NCBI GenBank assembly: GCA_041571375.1
Contig: JBFFUJ010000111.1
Location: 1-7,992 of the forward strand
Direction: 5' to 3'
From: CALKKN01 sp041571375
Lineage (GTDB): Bacteria; Pseudomonadota; Gammaproteobacteria; Xanthomonadales; SZUA-36
DNA: 7,992 nt
The notes beneath the pieces were generated by a model. It searched no databases. It was not told where the DNA came from and worked only from the letters and a program-made list of their open reading frames with translations. The position numbers and the translations under genes are program-made. Shown one piece after another: positions 7,301-7,992 of the stretch. Position 1 is the first letter of the stretch, and every line of letters begins with the position of its first letter.

Positions 7301-7799
7301 CGCCATCTCAGCCCTGCAGAATGGGCAGGAGCCCGATCTGGACGCCCCGATGCATCGGGGCGTCGAGATCGAGCTGCACGTGCCGGCGCTGATTCCGGAA
7401 ACCTATCTGAATGACGTGCAGGCGCGACTGACGCTGTACAAGCGCATCGCGAGCGCCGGGGACGGCCAGGCCCTGCGGGAGTTGCAGGTCGAGATGATCG
7501 ATCGCTTCGGGCTGCTGCCCGATGCGACCAAGAACCTGTTCAGTCTGGCCGAACTGCGGTTGACGGCGGAGCAGATCGGGGTCAGTCGCATCGATTACGG
7601 CCCGCAGGGCGGGCGCGTCGAGTTCCTGGAGCAGGCCGAGGTCGATCCGGTCGAACTGGTTGGCCTGATGCAGGAACAGGGCAGCGATTTTCGCCTCGAG
7701 GGTTCGCGGGTGTTGCGGATCCTCGCAGCCGAGGCCACCGAATCCGGGCGCTTTCGCCGCATCGCCCAGCTGATGGAAAGAATCAGGAAAAATAACTAA
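4320..7799 (+). CDS. mfd: Transcription-repair coupling factor Mfd
   Basis: DNA translocase that finds RNA polymerase stalled at lesions, pushes it off and recruits UvrA for nucleotide excision repair. The 1159-aa protein is the usual length (E. coli 1148) and complete. The UvrB-like N-terminal module includes ETLPYD near residue 75 and the UvrA-contact residues R168, R184 and F188 (E. coli R165, R181, F185). A variable linker lies near 344-362. The RNA-polymerase-interaction module contains LYVPVASLHLVSRY from 532. The RecG-like motor has Walker A GDVGFGKTE 641-649, DEEQ 742-745, LTATPIPRTLNMAMSG, TTIIENGID ending at 889, and QLRGRVGRS 911-919. The C-terminal autoinhibitory domain begins shortly after 1018. 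DEEQ replaces E. coli DEEH, a known family variant. ATG 4320 is the only Met start that fits; a stop lies two codons upstream. The gene carries unusual inverted repeats in two linkers. Confidence 0.98.
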   Translation: MSSSPCNARFNPRDSVNEPWTGLHGSSAALAIHAAAAGFEGITLVVTRSSHAAHVLARDLELLTTTRLPVWLFPDHETLPYDLYSPHPDIIADRIRSLAALASARHGILLSPVSSLLQRLPPADYILQRSFDTAVGEELSIDEFRNRLQQAGYEPTDQVYQSGQYAIRGSVIDLFPAGSPTPYRLDLFDREIDSIRTFDPESQRSSGRVDRIVLLPAREFPCDEAALEAFRRAFRMRFDVDMRQVNLYQDLRAGLLPQGLEQYLPLFYEQTSSLLDYLQQMPVVLLQEGVPAAALDQERRTRDRWEQRRYDIERPVLEPRELFFGAEELLSRLEACVSVPLADADSGADSGAGRPRFQTRPAPDLHIHERGREAASALLDFLQTFPGRVMFAADTPGRREVLRSTLAAFGVQPEPFDDFATFWHGGARLGLAVLPVDEGFVLPDEPGAGLALITESQLFGGRTRPKAGRAVGPADGARDPESIIRNLTDLANGAPVVHEDHGVGRYIGLQTLEIDSQPAEFLMLEYADGDKLYVPVASLHLVSRYTGSDPESAPLHRLGSRTWEKVKRKAAQQIRDVAAELLDLYARRLARQGFAFPVDERLYAEFASGFPYEETQDQQTAIEAVLTDLASPQPMDRVVCGDVGFGKTEVALRAAFIAVQAGRQVALLVPTTLLAQQHFATFSDRLADWPVQVELLSRFRTGSETSAALQRLQQGKADIVIGTHRLLQRDVQFKKLGLVIIDEEQRFGVRQKERLKQLRAEVDLLTLTATPIPRTLNMAMSGLRDLSIIATPPARRIAVKTLITEWDRATLREALARELQRGGQVFFLHNEVRSIERIAREVQELAPRARLAVAHGQMAERRLEQVMLDFYRQRHNVLVCTTIIENGIDVPTANTIVINRAERFGLAQLHQLRGRVGRSHHRAFAYLVVPDRRSMTADARRRLEAIAALEELGAGFTLATHDLEIRGAGELLGVEQSGQIDQIGFSLYNDMLARAISALQNGQEPDLDAPMHRGVEIELHVPALIPETYLNDVQARLTLYKRIASAGDGQALRELQVEMIDRFGLLPDATKNLFSLAELRLTAEQIGVSRIDYGPQGGRVEFLEQAEVDPVELVGLMQEQGSDFRLEGSRVLRILAAEATESGRFRRIAQLMERIRKNN
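5349..5372 (+). repeat. 12-bp tandem duplication in an mfd linker
   Basis: GCCGACTCCGGG occurs twice back to back (5349-5360 and 5361-5372), encoding Ala-Asp-Ser-Gly twice at residues 344-351 of Mfd. The length keeps the frame. It lies in a low-conservation linker where E. coli Mfd has unrelated residues, which fits a slippage duplication. Confidence 0.85.
5377..5404 (+). repeat. 28-bp inverted repeat in an mfd linker
   Basis: Arms 5377-5389 and 5392-5404 are complementary at 12 of 13 positions (an A-C mismatch at 5381/5400) around a two-base centre; the inner eight pairs, CCGCGTTT with AAACGCGG, are perfect. It directly follows the 12-bp tandem duplication and encodes about residues 354-362 of Mfd. 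It could form a cruciform or an mRNA hairpin. Confidence 0.8.
7334..7371 (+). repeat. 38-bp near-perfect palindrome inside mfd
   Basis: The core 7341-7364 is a perfect 24-bp palindrome centred on TGCA, with left arm GACGCCCCGATG. Beyond one G-G mismatch (7340/7365) six further pairs extend it to 7334-7371 (18 of 19 pairs), and three more pairs follow after a second mismatch, reaching 7330-7375. It encodes about residues 1005-1018 of Mfd, in the poorly conserved linker before the C-terminal domain. As RNA it would form a stem of at least ten pairs with a four-base loop. No T-run follows, so a normal terminator is unlikely on either strand. Confidence 0.9.
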
Positions 7800-7850
7800 A
7801 TATACTTCAATGCGTTATAAAATTTATTTCATTTTATTTGTAATATGCAC
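7791..7850. other. AT-rich island at the mfd/csiV junction
   Basis: Only 11 of these 60 bases are G or C, against a strongly GC-rich background. The island covers the last mfd codons, the 10-bp spacer and the first 13 codons of csiV. It contains promoter-like hexamers (TATACT 7801-7806, TATAAA 7816-7821) but no matching -35. An unstructured translation start is a simpler reading than a promoter. Confidence 0.75.
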
Positions 7851-7992
7851 AAGCGCCATCAGCTCCGCCCAGGCGCAGGACAGCACCCGCTACCGGGTGG
7901 AACTGCTGGTGCTGAACCACATCAATCACAGCGAGGAGCCTCGCGAGGCTCGCTACCTCGAAGACTTCAGCCCGGCCCTGGATCTGCTCGAG
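7810..7992 (+). CDS. csiV: CsiV-like exported protein (5' part only)
   Basis: The first 61 codons of a gene that runs past the window end without a stop. Residues 1-22 form a signal peptide: MRYK, a hydrophobic core IYFILFVI, then SSAQA with an A-x-A cleavage motif before Gln23. The mature N-terminus STRYRVELLVLNHINHSE matches the opening strand typical of the CsiV family (RYxVELLVF-like), periplasmic peptidoglycan-associated proteins needed for cell-shape integrity in some gammaproteobacteria. A csiV-type gene directly after mfd is, from memory, a familiar gammaproteobacterial arrangement. The ATG at 7810 is 10 bp past the mfd stop with no Shine-Dalgarno, in a very AT-rich stretch, suggesting translation from the mfd message through an unstructured start. 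Only about a fifth of a usual CsiV is visible, so the family call rests on a short motif plus gene order. Confidence 0.72.
   Translation, partial: MRYKIYFILFVICTSAISSAQAQDSTRYRVELLVLNHINHSEEPREARYLEDFSPALDLLE
7936..7951 (+). repeat. 16-bp perfect palindrome in csiV
   Basis: GAGCCTCGCGAGGCTC is its own reverse complement. It lies in codons 43-48, and neighbouring copies of GCGAG/CTCGC (7931-7935, 7949-7953) allow alternative hairpins. No function is evident. Confidence 0.6.

Noticed and set aside
7334..7371. Bidirectional terminator or CRISPR-like or REP element
   Set aside because: No T-run on either side, only one copy in the window, and it is inside an intact reading frame.

Overview
The window is a GC-rich, tightly packed piece of a chromosome. 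It most likely comes from a gammaproteobacterium: an oligoribonuclease gene sits head-to-head with rsgA, the tRNA-dihydrouridine synthase is of the DusB type, Mfd resembles the Escherichia coli protein along its whole length, and mfd is followed by a gene that starts like csiV. The genus cannot be fixed from the sequence. I see no transposase, integrase, CRISPR array, tRNA, rRNA or phage gene. The content is housekeeping, not accessory.

Layout from left to right. The 3'-truncated orn (minus strand, 1-508) is divergent from rsgA (582-1466), with 73 bp between the start codons. A small exported BamE/SmpA-like protein follows (1535-1855), with a good Shine-Dalgarno and an extended -10 promoter of its own. 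After a 120-bp gap that contains a short hairpin come a TraB/PrgY-family membrane protein (1976-3226), dusB (3243-4253), mfd (4320-7799) and the first 61 codons of a csiV-like gene (7810 to the window end). Everything from rsgA onward is on the plus strand with gaps of 10-120 bp, so much of it may be co-transcribed. No stretch above 300 bp lacks a gene.

The genes fall into two themes. RNA, ribosome and DNA maintenance: Orn finishes RNA decay, RsgA checks 30S maturation, DusB makes dihydrouridine in tRNA, and Mfd removes stalled RNA polymerase and recruits UvrA. Envelope: the BamE-like protein, the TraB-like membrane protein and CsiV. I see no new multi-gene system. The TraB-like gene is the only one whose biochemical role is truly open.

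The most unexpected signal is structural. A near-perfect 38-bp palindrome (7334-7371, with a perfect 24-bp core) lies inside mfd at the linker before its C-terminal domain. A 12-bp tandem duplication followed by a 28-bp inverted repeat (5349-5404) lies in a second variable mfd linker. An 8-bp GC hairpin (2790-2808) lies where the soluble part of the TraB-like protein meets its first membrane segment. A 16-bp palindrome sits in csiV. A 60-bp stretch of 18% GC marks the mfd/csiV junction.
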